Assembly (NCBI RefSeq): GCF_017310545.1
Contig: NZ_CP066203.1
Span: forward strand, 62,001 to 126,000
Direction: 5' to 3'
From: Methylacidimicrobium sp. B4
Lineage (GTDB): Bacteria; Verrucomicrobiota; Verrucomicrobiia; Methylacidiphilales; Methylacidiphilaceae
DNA length: 64,000 nt
Positions 51,882-59,983 of this stretch are shown here, one piece after another. The translations under genes were made by a program, and so were the position numbers. Under the pieces are notes generated by a model. That model saw only the letters and a program-made list of their open reading frames with translations, ran no database searches and was not told the origin of the DNA. Positions within the stretch are counted from its first letter, which is position 1. Every line of letters begins with the position of its first letter.

Positions 51882-52681
51882 CGAGGTTTCGCGCAAGAGA
51901 GGAAGGCCCGAGTCGATGGCGAGGATCTTCGGCCGGGAAAGGATCTTCGTGAGTGGGGATGGAGCAAGAGTTTTGGTCGATTTGGCTGAATGCGAGCTCT
52001 GCAAAGGGCAAAAATCCGCTTTGGGAACAAGGCTCCGCCCGATGGGAGGCTCTGCTGCAGGGGGAAGCGCTCTGGTATCAAATCCGAGCACCACCTCCTT
52101 GAGCGGCTGGGGATGCGATTCAAGGGAGAGATCGAGCAGCAGCCGGTCGATCGCTTCGGCCGAGGAATCGATCTTGTGGTAGCCTTCGCTTCGACCGACC
52201 CGTTCCAGGCGGCTCAGGCGTGCTCTTGCCCGCCAGATCCTCTTCCCGATCCCGTTTGCCGCTTTAGGAGAGCCGCCAACGGATCGGTACGCAGCCGCTC
52301 GGGGTCATTGAGATCCACGGTAGCCCAGCGCCATCCCGAAGATGCGCGGCACCCGCATCTCCCGCAGCTGATGCACAATGCGCCCCGGATGGCGTCGATC
52401 CCGGAAGCAACGCTCCAGCCGTCTTCACCAACCGATCTTCCGATCCGCTTCTCGTCAGAGGATCGCGCCCCCCATCGCATGAAACCCGAGCGAGGGAAAT
52501 CCCGCTTTTCCCCCGACGCGAAAAATAGCCTCTCAACCCAAAAGTCCCTTGGATCCACTCTGTCAGGAAAGGCCGTTTTTACTCCTGGTTGTAAGCACTT
52601 CTTCTTAACGCACCTTAAACCCGGCAAAGGCGGCCTTTCCTATGCTCTTTTGCCGGCTTTCTTGCTTCCGCCTACGGTTGT

Positions 52682-52700
52682 CCTTCGTGAGAAATGGCGG
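52682..52700 (+). repeat. IS1380-like terminal repeat, inner copy
   Basis: CCTTCGTGAGAAATGGCGG is identical to the copy at 56515 and inverted to the copy at 51863. It is followed by TTAA rather than CTAG. Confidence 0.7.
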
Positions 52701-54128
52701 TTAAAGCGGCGCAGGCAGCGCATGCCCGTGCGGGAAACTTGCGAGAGCCGCCCGCGCCTTTGCTCCCGGAAACGCGGCCATGGGGCGCAACCTGGGCATT
52801 GCTGGCGCAATTTCGGCACGCGAACCGTCGGCAGCACTGTTCGGCGGATGTTTGACATCCTCCCCGGCCCAAAGCCCGGAGATTCCTACGGCGCTCAATC
52901 CGGGCTTGAACCGGAATGAGCCGCTTCGGCGGGTTCCTGCTGCTGGCGACTCGATGCCGCTCACTTCACAGGCGATCCGGGCGTGTCCCGCCCTTAGAAC
53001 ATGGATCGCGCCGACCAAATCGGCGTTTTCCTCAAAACCGCACTCCACGCACTCGAACCGGGCTTGCGTCCGACGGTTGTCCGCCGACACATGGCCGCAA
53101 CACGGACAGGTCCGGCTCGTGTTCTGCGGCGGCACGACAAGGAGCCAGCCGCCTCTCCACTCCATCTTGTGCTCCAGCTGCCGCCGGAACTCGAACCAGC
53201 CTTGGTCGAGGATGGACTTGTTCAGTCCAGGCTTGGCCCGAACGTTTCTTCCCGGTGCATCCGCCGTGCCCGAAGCCGACTTGGACATGTTCCGCACCTG
53301 CAAGTCCTCAATGCACGCCATCGCGTGGTTTTTGCTGATCGTGGTCGTGACTTTGTGCAGGTAGTCGCGGCGGGCATTGCCGATGCGGGAATGAATCTTC
53401 TGGATTCGGGCCTTGGCCTTCTTCCAGTTGTTGCTGAACTTGACCTTGCGGCTCATGGCCTGCTGCGCCTTGCACAGGGCGGTTTCATGCCGCTTGAAGC
53501 TGTTGAGCGGCGCATAGAACGTGCCATCCGAAAGCGTGGCAAACCGTGCCACACCCATGTCGATGCCGACCGCGCCGCCCTTCGGGATGGGTTGCCCGAC
53601 TTCGCGCTCGGTCTGGATGCTCACGTACCACTTGCCGCAGGACTGGCTGACGGTGACGCTCCTCACTTCTCCCAACACGTCCCGGCTGAGGCGATAGCGC
53701 AGCCAGCCGAGCTTGGGCAGGAAGAGGCGGCCATTCGCCTGGTCGAGCTTGATCTGCTTCGGGTCGGGGTAACGGAAGCCATCCGACTGGCCCTTCCTCT
53801 TGAAGCGCGGGAAGTCGGCCCGCTTGGCAAAAAAGTTACTGTAGGCCCGCTCCAAGTCCTTGAGCGCCTGTTGCAAGGGATGAACGGGCGCATCGGCCAG
53901 CCAAGGCGCGACACGCCCGGAAGGCATGGGATCGCCGTTACGCCATTTCGTAAGTTCCTTGCACAGCCCGGCGTAACTGAGCTTTTTCTCTCCGGCATCG
54001 TAACGCGCCATCTGCAAGCTCAACGCCTCGTTGAACACAACCCGGCACGAGCCAGCGAAGCGGCGCATTTGCCTCTCTTGCTGGCCGTCTGGCCGCAGTT
54101 GGTACTTGAAGGCTTGAAGTCGTTGCAT
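52701..54128 (-). CDS. tnpB: TnpB, RNA-guided nuclease of an IS200/IS605 element
   Basis: This 475-residue frame starts at ATG 54128. It has the N-terminal TnpB helix-turn-helix region (AFKYQLRPDGQQERQMRRFAGSCRVVFNEAL), the split RuvC nuclease with VGIDMGVARFATLS (D190), ACIEDLQVRNM (E274) and ENADLVGAIHVL (D370), and a zinc finger CPCC...CVEC (341-363). All catalytic residues are present, so it is probably active. TnpB cuts DNA under guidance of an RNA made from the element's right end and helps the element persist. The frame does not stop inside the element: about 50 codons run past the right end at 52852 into flanking DNA, so the C terminus is site-dependent. It is divergent from tnpA with overlapping starts. 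Confidence 0.93.
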   Translation of the reverse strand: MQRLQAFKYQLRPDGQQERQMRRFAGSCRVVFNEALSLQMARYDAGEKKLSYAGLCKELTKWRNGDPMPSGRVAPWLADAPVHPLQQALKDLERAYSNFFAKRADFPRFKRKGQSDGFRYPDPKQIKLDQANGRLFLPKLGWLRYRLSRDVLGEVRSVTVSQSCGKWYVSIQTEREVGQPIPKGGAVGIDMGVARFATLSDGTFYAPLNSFKRHETALCKAQQAMSRKVKFSNNWKKAKARIQKIHSRIGNARRDYLHKVTTTISKNHAMACIEDLQVRNMSKSASGTADAPGRNVRAKPGLNKSILDQGWFEFRRQLEHKMEWRGGWLLVVPPQNTSRTCPCCGHVSADNRRTQARFECVECGFEENADLVGAIHVLRAGHARIACEVSGIESPAAGTRRSGSFRFKPGLSAVGISGLWAGEDVKHPPNSAADGSRAEIAPAMPRLRPMAAFPGAKARAALASFPHGHALPAPL

Positions 54129-54664
54129 GCCTCAATCACACTCTTGGTCTATTAGCAATGACAATGATATTCGACACGGGCGGCATTGCGTTTTCAAGAT
54201 GCACGTTCATTTGGTCTTCGTGGCGAAATACCGCCGCAGAGTGTTCGATGGCGATGCCATCGAGCGGCTTCGCCCCATCTTCGCCAAGACCTGCGCCGAT
54301 TTCGAGGCACAACTGATTGAGATGGACGGCGAGGACGATCATGTTCACCTGCTTGTGGAGTATCCGCCAAAGGTGGCTGTCTCCAATCTCGTGAACAGCC
54401 TTAAGGGCGTTTCCAGCCGCCTGTTGCGCAAGGAACGGCCAGACATCCAGAAATGCTACTGGAGGGGCGTGCTGTGGTCGCCGTCCTACTTTGCCTCTAG
54501 TTGCGGCGGTGCGCCGATTTCCATTATCCGCCAGTACATCGAACAGCAACAGACGCCTCACTGAAAACGAGCCGGGCGAGTTTCGGCGAAGCCAAACCCA
54601 AGGACGGCTACACCGTCCGCGCTATCCTTCCCCGCCCTGAACGGCGAGGCTTGTCGCGCACCCG
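52852..54664 (-). mobile_element. complete IS200/IS605-family element (tnpA + tnpB)
   Basis: The element holds divergent tnpA (plus) and tnpB (minus), the IS605 layout. The right end (on minus) has the TnpB 3' end and a hairpin CCGGGCTTTGGGCCGGGGAGGA, ending GTCAA, so I place it after TCAA at 52852. The left end has the hairpin formed by CCCCGCCCTGAACGGCGAGG (plus strand) near 54630-54650. TTGAC (minus, 54669-54665) directly flanks it and may be the target-adjacent motif. There are no terminal inverted repeats or target duplications, as expected for single-strand transposition. Exact ends are inferred from these motifs. It sits inside the larger unit 51859-56537. Confidence 0.8.
54127..54564 (+). 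CDS. tnpA: TnpA, Y1 transposase of IS200/IS605
   Basis: This 145-residue single-strand transposase is full length for the family. It shows MHVHLVFVAKYRRRVF, the HUH metal motif DDHVHLLVEYPPKVAVSNLVNSLKG (72-74), GVLWSPSYFASSCGGAP and the catalytic Tyr in IIRQYIEQQ (Y137). It excises and inserts the element as circular single-stranded DNA at hairpin ends. Its ATG at 54127 overlaps the tnpB ATG on the other strand, so the promoters must lie within each other's 5' coding region. Confidence 0.95.
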   Translation: MPQSHSWSISNDNDIRHGRHCVFKMHVHLVFVAKYRRRVFDGDAIERLRPIFAKTCADFEAQLIEMDGEDDHVHLLVEYPPKVAVSNLVNSLKGVSSRLLRKERPDIQKCYWRGVLWSPSYFASSCGGAPISIIRQYIEQQQTPH

Positions 54665-54796
54665 GTCAATCCTGGTTCGACGATGATACTGGTGATGCAA
54701 AACGTGCCTTCTGCGGGCACGGATAGGCATCAAAAAGCAACTTTTGGCTTGATATGTTCTATTGTATGAGCAGAACGTGCCTTGGTAAGGCACGAA

Positions 54797-55630
54797 ATGC
54801 TGACGAACAGTACATCCCTCAAGACCCTGGGCCCCCAGGCGGCCAAGCTGGTGACGACGCTCCACGAGCAGAGCCGTTCCGTCTTCCGCCTCGAGGACGT
54901 CCGCGACATCACGGGCCTCTCGGAGACCTCCGCGAGGAGCTTCGTCCGCAAGCTCGTGGACCGGGGCGTGGCGGCCCGCCTGAAGCCCGGTCTCTACGTC
55001 CTGGTCCCCTTCGAGTTGGGCAGGGAGTGCCAGTACGCGGGCAACCCGCTCGTCGTCGCCCGCGAGATCATGCATGGCGAGGAGTACTACCTCTCCCACT
55101 CCACCGCCATGGAGATCCACGGCATGACGACCCAACCCCAGCTGGTCGTCATCGTCAGCACGCCCGAGCCTCGGCGGCCCGTGACGACGCTGGGCGTGGA
55201 GTTCCGGTTCGTCCGCTGCCGGCGCAAGCACCTTTTCGGACTCACCGAACACTGGGTGACCAAGCAGGAGAAGGTGTGCGTGAGCGACCTGGAACGGACA
55301 ATCATCGACGGGCTCAAACAGCCCCAGCACTGCGGCGGTCTGACCGAGGTCGCCAAGGGCCTCTGGATGCGGCGCCAGGACGTGAACGCCGACCGGCTCG
55401 TCGAGTACGCCAAGCGGATCGGGGTCGGAGCGGTCGTGCGCCGGCTGGGGTTCCTGTTGGAGACCTACGAGCTGGCGGCGCCGCCGGACCTCGACCGCCT
55501 TCGCGAGGGTCTCACGGCGACCTACGTCCGCCTGGACCCGGTGTTGCCGGCTGAGGGAAAGCGCCTGCGCCGCTGGCGGCTTCAGCTCAACGTCGAACCC
55601 GAAGAACTCCGGGCCGTCGCGAGGACTTGA
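54797..55630 (+). CDS. abiEi: AbiEi antitoxin
   Basis: This 277-residue protein runs from ATG 54797 (an upstream TTG at 54782 is less likely). The N-terminal winged helix (LVTTLHEQSRSVFRLEDVRDITGLSETSARSFVRKLVDRGVAARLKPGLYVLVPFELG) and the following GEEYYLSHSTAMEIHGMTTQPQLVVIVSTPEPRR and EKVCVSDLERTIIDGLKQPQHCGGLTEVAKGL are typical of AbiEi. This is the DNA-binding antitoxin of the type-IV AbiE phage-defence toxin-antitoxin system. It should repress its own operon by binding upstream repeats. The toxin gene follows after three bases. It lies just outside the IS605 element and inside the IS1380-like unit, so it looks like mobile cargo. Confidence 0.92.
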   Translation: MLTNSTSLKTLGPQAAKLVTTLHEQSRSVFRLEDVRDITGLSETSARSFVRKLVDRGVAARLKPGLYVLVPFELGRECQYAGNPLVVAREIMHGEEYYLSHSTAMEIHGMTTQPQLVVIVSTPEPRRPVTTLGVEFRFVRCRRKHLFGLTEHWVTKQEKVCVSDLERTIIDGLKQPQHCGGLTEVAKGLWMRRQDVNADRLVEYAKRIGVGAVVRRLGFLLETYELAAPPDLDRLREGLTATYVRLDPVLPAEGKRLRRWRLQLNVEPEELRAVART

Positions 55631-55633
55631 CCC

Positions 55634-56473
55634 ATGATTCCCCAGCGGGACCTCTCGCTTCTTTCCAACCGCCTCGTCGAGCGGGGAGGCCGGCGCATCC
55701 CGGAGACCGTTCTGGAGCGCGACTACTGCCTCTCGTGGCTCCTGGTGGGATTGTCCCGCAGCCCGCTCCGGGACCGCCTCGCGTTCAAGGGAGGGACCGC
55801 GCTCAAGAAGTGCTACTTTGCGGACTACCGGTTCTCCGAGGACCTGGACTTCACGTTGGTGGAAGAGACGCCGTGGGATGAGATCGAACGGTGTCTCGAC
55901 GCAGCCTTCGAGGAGACGCGGAGGGCTTCCGGCGTGGAGATCCGTCTCGACCGTCTGGACCATCATTCCCACGAGAACAGCCACACGTTCTACCTGGCCT
56001 ATGAGGGCCCTCTCCCGTCGGCGCGCGGGAAGACCGTCAAGACGGACATTACGATCCGCGAGCGTTTAGTCCTGCCCCTTGAGGACCGCCCGGTGCTGCG
56101 CGGCTACGAGGAATACCGCGACTTTCCCGAGGATGCCCGGATCCGCGTCTACTCCCTCGACGAGGTGGCGGTCGAGAAGACGGTCGCACTCTTGGACCGG
56201 GCCCGAAACGAGCCGCGTGACCTGTACGACCTCTGGTTCCTCACGGCGGGCGGCCACGTGCACCTCTCCGACCTCACCGATCCCGTGGCTCGTAAACTGG
56301 AGTTCCGAGGGCTGACGCTGGCGCAGGTGTGCAAGGAGTTCACCGCCAAGGAGGCGCGCTACAAGAAACTCTGGCAGGTCCGCCTCGCGGCTCAGATGGC
56401 CGACCTCCCGGAGTTCGGCGCGGTCTACCGCGAGGTCCGGCGCGCCCTCCGGCAGGGAGGTTTCAGCGGATAG
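55634..56473 (+). CDS. abiEii: AbiEii nucleotidyltransferase toxin
   Basis: This 279-residue toxin shows the nucleotidyltransferase motifs LAFKGGTALKKCYFADYRFSEDLDFTLVE (GG and the DLD metal pair), KTVKTDITIRERLVLP (third acidic residue), YSLDEVAVEKTVALLDRARNEPRDLYDLWFL (Lys and DLYDL motif IV). Such toxins transfer nucleotides to tRNA ends and stop growth when phage or stress removes control by AbiEi. The start is ATG 55634, three bases after the AbiEi stop. The frame is intact. It ends 41 bp before the outer terminal repeat at 56515. Confidence 0.93.
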   Translation: MIPQRDLSLLSNRLVERGGRRIPETVLERDYCLSWLLVGLSRSPLRDRLAFKGGTALKKCYFADYRFSEDLDFTLVEETPWDEIERCLDAAFEETRRASGVEIRLDRLDHHSHENSHTFYLAYEGPLPSARGKTVKTDITIRERLVLPLEDRPVLRGYEEYRDFPEDARIRVYSLDEVAVEKTVALLDRARNEPRDLYDLWFLTAGGHVHLSDLTDPVARKLEFRGLTLAQVCKEFTAKEARYKKLWQVRLAAQMADLPEFGAVYREVRRALRQGGFSG

Positions 56474-56514
56474 CCAAGTCGCTCGCCGGCAGGGCCGTTA
56501 GCCGCCGCAGTCAA

Positions 56515-56533
56515 CCTTCGTGAGAAATGGCGG
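56515..56533 (+). repeat. IS1380-like terminal repeat, outer right copy
   Basis: CCTTCGTGAGAAATGGCGG is identical to 52682-52700 and inverted to 51863-51881. It is followed by CTAG (56534-56537), the same four bases that precede the left copy, consistent with a 4-bp target duplication around 51863-56533. CTAG is its own reverse complement, so it could also be part of the repeat. Confidence 0.7.
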
Positions 56534-56537
56534 CTAG

Positions 56538-56770
56538 CCCAGCGTTGGGTGGCGGGGCGCATCCCGAACCACCTGAACGAGAGCACAAATCGTGGCTTAA
56601 CCCAATTTTCCGCTCTCAGAACCTGACCAAAAAAGATAGTTGAACGATTTCAGCGGCTTCTGATTCAGTTCGTTTGGAAGGACAAACGGAAAGACGATGG
56701 CCTGGACAGAAATTGCTTGGCAACGACTTTGCAGGCCGGGTTGTTCTGCGCAAGCAACATCATCAATGCC
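56538..56770. other. intergenic stretch between the AbiE unit and the first ISL3 copy
   Basis: The stretch is short and slightly less GC-rich (CAGCGGCTTCTGATTC, AAAAAAGATAGTTG). I see no gene or structured RNA in it. Confidence 0.4.
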
Positions 56771-57500
56771 GGCTGCTCGCTGAATGGAGTGGGTAAGAGG
56801 GGAGCGGATTTCGGTTAAGCGATGGCAAGAAGCGAGATTCTTGCCCTCCGTCTTCGATGGATTTTTGGGGAGAGCGGAAGCCGTCAAGGACACTTCGACC
56901 TCGCCGATGCTCCTTGAGCACGGATTGCCCGGGCCGCTTGGTGGATGCTTGCGGGATGGACGCAAACAAGCTTTTCGCTAGGGCGCTGCCACTGGGTCCG
57001 GAAGGGAAGGCGAGCCGGAGTGAGCTCTTTGCGAAGGAGCATGCTCAGGAGAACTGGCTTGGGTTTGGAGCAAGGTCATCGGTTCCCCTGTCCGGAATGT
57101 CGAAGAGCTTCCCCCGTACACGACACGGTGGAGAAGCTGCGGAGGCAGATGAACTTCGGGCAGTACCGGACCGAGTGGATCGCTCGGGTTCCTGCGATCG
57201 ACTCTCCGGAGCAGGGAGCTCGGCTGGTGGAGCTTCCTTGGGCCAGGGCGGGAGGCATGTTTGCCCCCTTCCGGAGACTCTCCAAAACCATCCAAGAGCA
57301 CTTGGGGGGGAATCATCGTCTTCCTCCAGAGCTGGATTCACAACGGAACCATCGAAGCGATTAGCGGCCTGATCCAGCTTGCCGAAAGGATGGCCAGAGG
57401 CTTTCGGTGCTTCCGCTACCGGAGCATTGGCGCGTTCCTCAAAGCCGGAAAGTTGCGGCTCGATCTTCCCGCTCTACCCACTTGAAACAGCGAAGAGGCC
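56771..57500 (+). mobile_element. ISL3-like element, internally deleted copy
   Basis: The ends match those of the copy at 58166-59583: GCTCGCTGAATGGAGTGGGT at the left and ACCCACTTGAAACAGCGAAG at the right, forming imperfect terminal repeats. The leader has the same small hairpin (GGCAAGAA/TTCTTGCC). Only about 730 bp remain because the middle of the transposase gene is missing. The orientation is opposite to the second copy. I find no flanking direct repeat. Confidence 0.75.
56956..57485 (+). pseudogene. ISL3-family transposase remnant
   Basis: The N terminus MDANKLFARALPLGPEGKASRSEL starts at ATG 56956. It must then change frame by one base near 57066 to continue as EQGHRFPCPECRRASPVHDT and YRTEWIARVPAIDSPEQGARLVELPWARAGG. 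At PWARAGG the sequence jumps directly to FAPFRRLSKTIQEHLGG, so about 190 residues with most of the DDE core are deleted. A further frame change leads to IIVFLQSWIHNGTIEAISGLIQLAERMARGF. It is not functional. Confidence 0.82.
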
Positions 57501-57569
57501 GAAGCGAACATTCCGTGTCGATGATCCCATGAGAGTACCTCGACCCAAAATAGAGGCCGCACAGTTGTC

Positions 57570-58165
57570 CTAGATGATATTGAAGTCCTTGGCAGACCAT
57601 AGAGAAAACGAGCGGTGAATGTACCTATTATCCTGGCAGATGCGTTGCCTGGAAGGATTATCCATGAAGCTGACATCGTCCCTTTTCTTCAACCAGTCCC
57701 GTTTGCCCCAGTTGCACCAGGCTAGAACTTGGTGGGTAGCCGTCAAGTAGCGCCGAAGAAGATCTGCACGGACATATAAAAGTCTATATCGATTCCCTGG
57801 GCAACCATTCCCTGACTCACGATAGAGAGTGCCGGGTCGTCTTTCATCCATAGTTTCATAAAAATCGATTTCGCGGTTTTTGCTCGCCAGCCCAAGGCGC
57901 TGAATCAAGCTGGGAGATGGAAGAGTGAATTCTGAGAACTCATTGAGCGCGGAACCTTCAGCCTGCCAACGAAAGTGAATGAAGGGAAGCTCTATGCGCA
58001 CGTCTCGGACCGCATCTACGATTTGTTGGCGGTACCAGCCGTTCGGCTGGCAGAGGTCCTGCGCATAGTTTCGACGCCGCCCGGCCTCTCCCGCATAAAG
58101 ATAATCTTCTTTGGCCGCGTCGGGAATCGCATTATTGTCGGGGTGCTCCCATGCAAGAAACCTTT
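57570..58165 (-). pseudogene. truncated gene of unknown function between two ISL3 copies
   Basis: The minus frame from 58165 to its stop at 57570 gives about 198 residues that do not shadow any other gene: RFLAWEHPDNNAIPDAAKEDYLYAGEAGRRRNYAQ, GWYRQQIVDAVRDVRIELPFIHFRW, LPSPSLIQRLGLASKNREIDFYETMDERRPGTLYRESGNG and YLTATHQVLAWCNWGKRDWLKKRDD. Upstream the frame runs straight into the ISL3 end at 58166, so the N terminus has been cut off. Base composition is lower in GC than the neighbours, suggesting transfer. I do not recognise the family; the pattern of short charged and aromatic blocks is that of an ordinary soluble protein. Confidence 0.6.
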
Positions 58166-59583
58166 CGCCTCTTCGCTGTTTCAAGTGGGTAGGGCGGGAA
58201 GATCGAGCCGCAACTTTCCGGCTTTGAGGAACGCGGCAATTCTCAGGTAGCGGAAGCTCCGAAAGCCTCTGGCCATCCTTTTGGCCAACTGGATCAGCCC
58301 GTTGATCGCTTCGATGGTTCCGTTGGTGATCCGGCTCTGGAGAAAGGCGATGATTCCCCCCAGATGCTCTTTGATGGTTTTGGAGAGTCTTCGGAAGGGG
58401 GCAAGCCGACTGCGATCCGCCCACCGGAACCACCAGCGGAGCTCTTGGGGATCCTCCTGGGAGAGGATCTCTTGGAGAGCTTCCCGCAACCCAATGGCTC
58501 TTCCCAATCGAGGATAGGCGGCGCAAAGGAAACTCCGCAGACCATTCTGCTCCTCGCTTCGCGTCCATTCGTTGCCTCGGAGCGCCCAGAGGCTTCCTTT
58601 TGGCAGCAACCCTTGACGCCCGAACTCCTTGCGCACCTGGTCGACCGCCTCTCCCGCCATCTGCATGACATGAAAATGATCGAAAATCCTCTCCGCCTTC
58701 GGAAAAAACTCCCGGGCTCCAGAGATGTAGGAGGGGCTCATATCCATGCAGATCGCTTCGATCTGCCCCGGATCGGCATTATGTTCCTTCATCTCCCTGG
58801 CGAAGGCCTCCAGAGCCTCCTTTCCTCTCCCCTCGGCAAGGAAGAGCAGCTTCCGGCTCTCCGCATCGGTAACGACCGTCACGTAACGGTGGCCCCGCTT
58901 GCTACTGGTCTCATCCACCAGGATCTTCTTGACCTCGCTCCAATCCTCGCGTCGGTAGGCCTTTTCCACGTAGTGCCCCAAGACCCGCCAGAGCCGGGTA
59001 TCTTGCTCCTTGAGCATCTCCGCCATCGCGGAAACCGACATCTCCCGGGAAAGCATCCAAATGACCGCCTCCCTCATGAGAGTAAACCCGCTCCCCGCCC
59101 TGGCCCAAGGAACCTCCACCAGCCGAACTCCCTGCTCCGGACAGTCGATCCGAGGAACCCGAGCGAGCCACTCGGTCCGGTACGCCCAGAAGTTCCTGTG
59201 CCTCCACCGCTTCTCCCCCGTGTCGTGTACGGGGGAAGCTCTTCGACATTCCGGAGAGGCGAACCGATGACCTTGCTCAAAACCCGAGCCAGATCTTCAG
59301 AGCATGCTCCTTCGCGGAAAGCTCACTCCGGCTCACCTTCCCTTCCGAACCCAGTGGCAGCGCCGCAGCAAAAAGCTTGTTCGCGTCCATCCCGCAAGCA
59401 TCAACCAGGCAGCCCGGTCTGGCAATCCGCCGTCAAGGAGGATCGACGAAGTCGAAGTGTCCTTGACGGCTTCCTCTCTCCCCAAAAATCTGTCGAAGAC
59501 CGATGGCAAGAACCCCGCTTCTTGCCATCCCGTAACGGAAAATCCGCTCCCCCCCGTTACCCACTCAATTCAGCGAGGAGCCC
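58166..59583 (-). mobile_element. ISL3-like element, near-complete copy
   Basis: This copy is about 1.4 kb, as expected for ISL3. Its ends on plus are CTCTTCGCTGTTTCAAGTGG (near 58170) and CCACTCAATTCAGCGAGGAG (near 59561), imperfect inverted repeats of each other. Leader hairpin and transposase are on the minus strand. It interrupts a gene on the left (57570-58165) and the toxin gene on the right (59584-59742), so the DNA between the two flanks was probably also rearranged, since they are not parts of one gene. Confidence 0.8.
58181..59390 (-). pseudogene. ISL3-family transposase with frameshift
   Basis: The N terminus MDANKLFAAALPLGSEGKVSRSEL begins at ATG 59390 and meets a stop at 59277-59279 (IWLGF then TGA). 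The next frame continues without a break as EQGHRFASPECRRASPVHDTGEKRWRHRNF, then VEVPWARAGSGFTLMREAVIW to the end at 58181. This second part holds the DDE residues in ILVDETSSKRGHRY, AICMDMSPSYISG and NGTIEAINGLIQL. A one-base offset is thus the only defect in an otherwise complete ISL3 transposase. The first Cys of the expected CPEC zinc motif is Ser here. A shorter product starting at GTG 59119 (312 residues) would lack the DNA-binding N terminus. Confidence 0.82.
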
Positions 59584-59742
59584 GGAAAGGTCATGGTCCC
59601 GATGGCGTGGATCCAATGGCTTGTCACTCGCTAGCGCGGCCAGTATTAGCTTGAGCACGTCGTCAAGCGTTCTGCGGTCTCGCCCCTTGGCCTCCCCCTT
59701 GTAATCCCGCTTGAAGGCGGCCGGACGTTCAATCGTCCGCAT
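59557..59742 (-). pseudogene. YafQ/RelE-type toxin, cut off by the ISL3 insertion
   Basis: The 61 residues MRTIERPAAFKRDYKGEAKGRDRRTLDDVLKLILAALASDKPLDPRHRDHDLSG match the first two thirds of YafQ-type mRNA interferases. The last seven codons come from the ISL3 terminal repeat. The catalytic C-terminal part (the HIxPDWLLIY-type segment with catalytic His) is absent, so the toxin should be inactive. The ATG overlaps the antitoxin end by 14 bp, the usual dinJ-yafQ order. Confidence 0.85.
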
Positions 59743-59983
59743 GCAGGTCAGCCATTAATTCGTCAACAGCGATGAACTTCTTGCCTTTGCCGACCTCCGG
59801 CTCGGCGATAGCCTCCCTTGTTGTCGCGTTCGGCACCTTTACCTCAAAGGGCAAGCGGCGTTCCTTGGCAACGCGCAGAAGAAGGACACGCATGGCGTCC
59901 GAGATCGATAATCGCATCGCCTTAAGCGCACTGGCCGCGTGCTCCTTGGTGGCGGTGTCGATCCGGGCGCGGAGATTGTGCAA
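59729..59983 (-). CDS. DinJ/RelB-type antitoxin with start supplied by an IS256 end
   Basis: This 84-residue antitoxin, NLRARIDTATKEHAASALKAMRLSISDAMRVLLLRVAKERRLPFEVKVPN, is a good ribbon-helix-helix DinJ/RelB match with a C-terminal toxin-binding tail. The original start codon is missing. Codons 1-2 (TTG CAC) and a ribosome-site-like GAAAAGGGG lie in the terminal sequence of the adjoining IS256-like element (from 59978), so translation, if any, begins inside the IS. It normally neutralises the toxin whose truncated gene follows and represses the operon. Confidence 0.8.
   Translation of the reverse strand: MHNLRARIDTATKEHAASALKAMRLSISDAMRVLLLRVAKERRLPFEVKVPNATTREAIAEPEVGKGKKFIAVDELMADLHADD

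Larger units (their letters stand above)
51863..52700 (-). mobile_element. degraded IS1380-family element
   Basis: Minus-strand translation in mixed frames gives pieces that line up in order with IS1380 transposases: RRLERCFRDRRHPGRIVHQLREMRVPRIFGMALGY, then VDLNDPERLRTDPLAALL, LSRLERVGRSEGYHKIDSSAEAIDRLLLDLSLESHPQPLKEVVLGFD. Frameshifts break the chain after MALGY and again before LSRLER, and the DDE core beyond VLGFD is mostly lost. The piece is bounded by inverted 19-bp repeats at 51863-51881 and 52682-52700 (17 of 19 matching). About half of a full-length element remains, so it cannot move on its own. Confidence 0.7.

Noticed and set aside
51990-52919. 309-residue plus-strand frame across the IS1380 region
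   Set aside because: It is antisense to recognisable IS1380 transposase fragments and continues into tnpB antisense; no coherent domain.
52685-56533. Reading the 19-bp repeats as ends of the IS605 element
   Set aside because: IS200/IS605 elements have no terminal inverted repeats, and their hairpin ends lie at 52852 and about 54664, inside the repeat-bounded unit.
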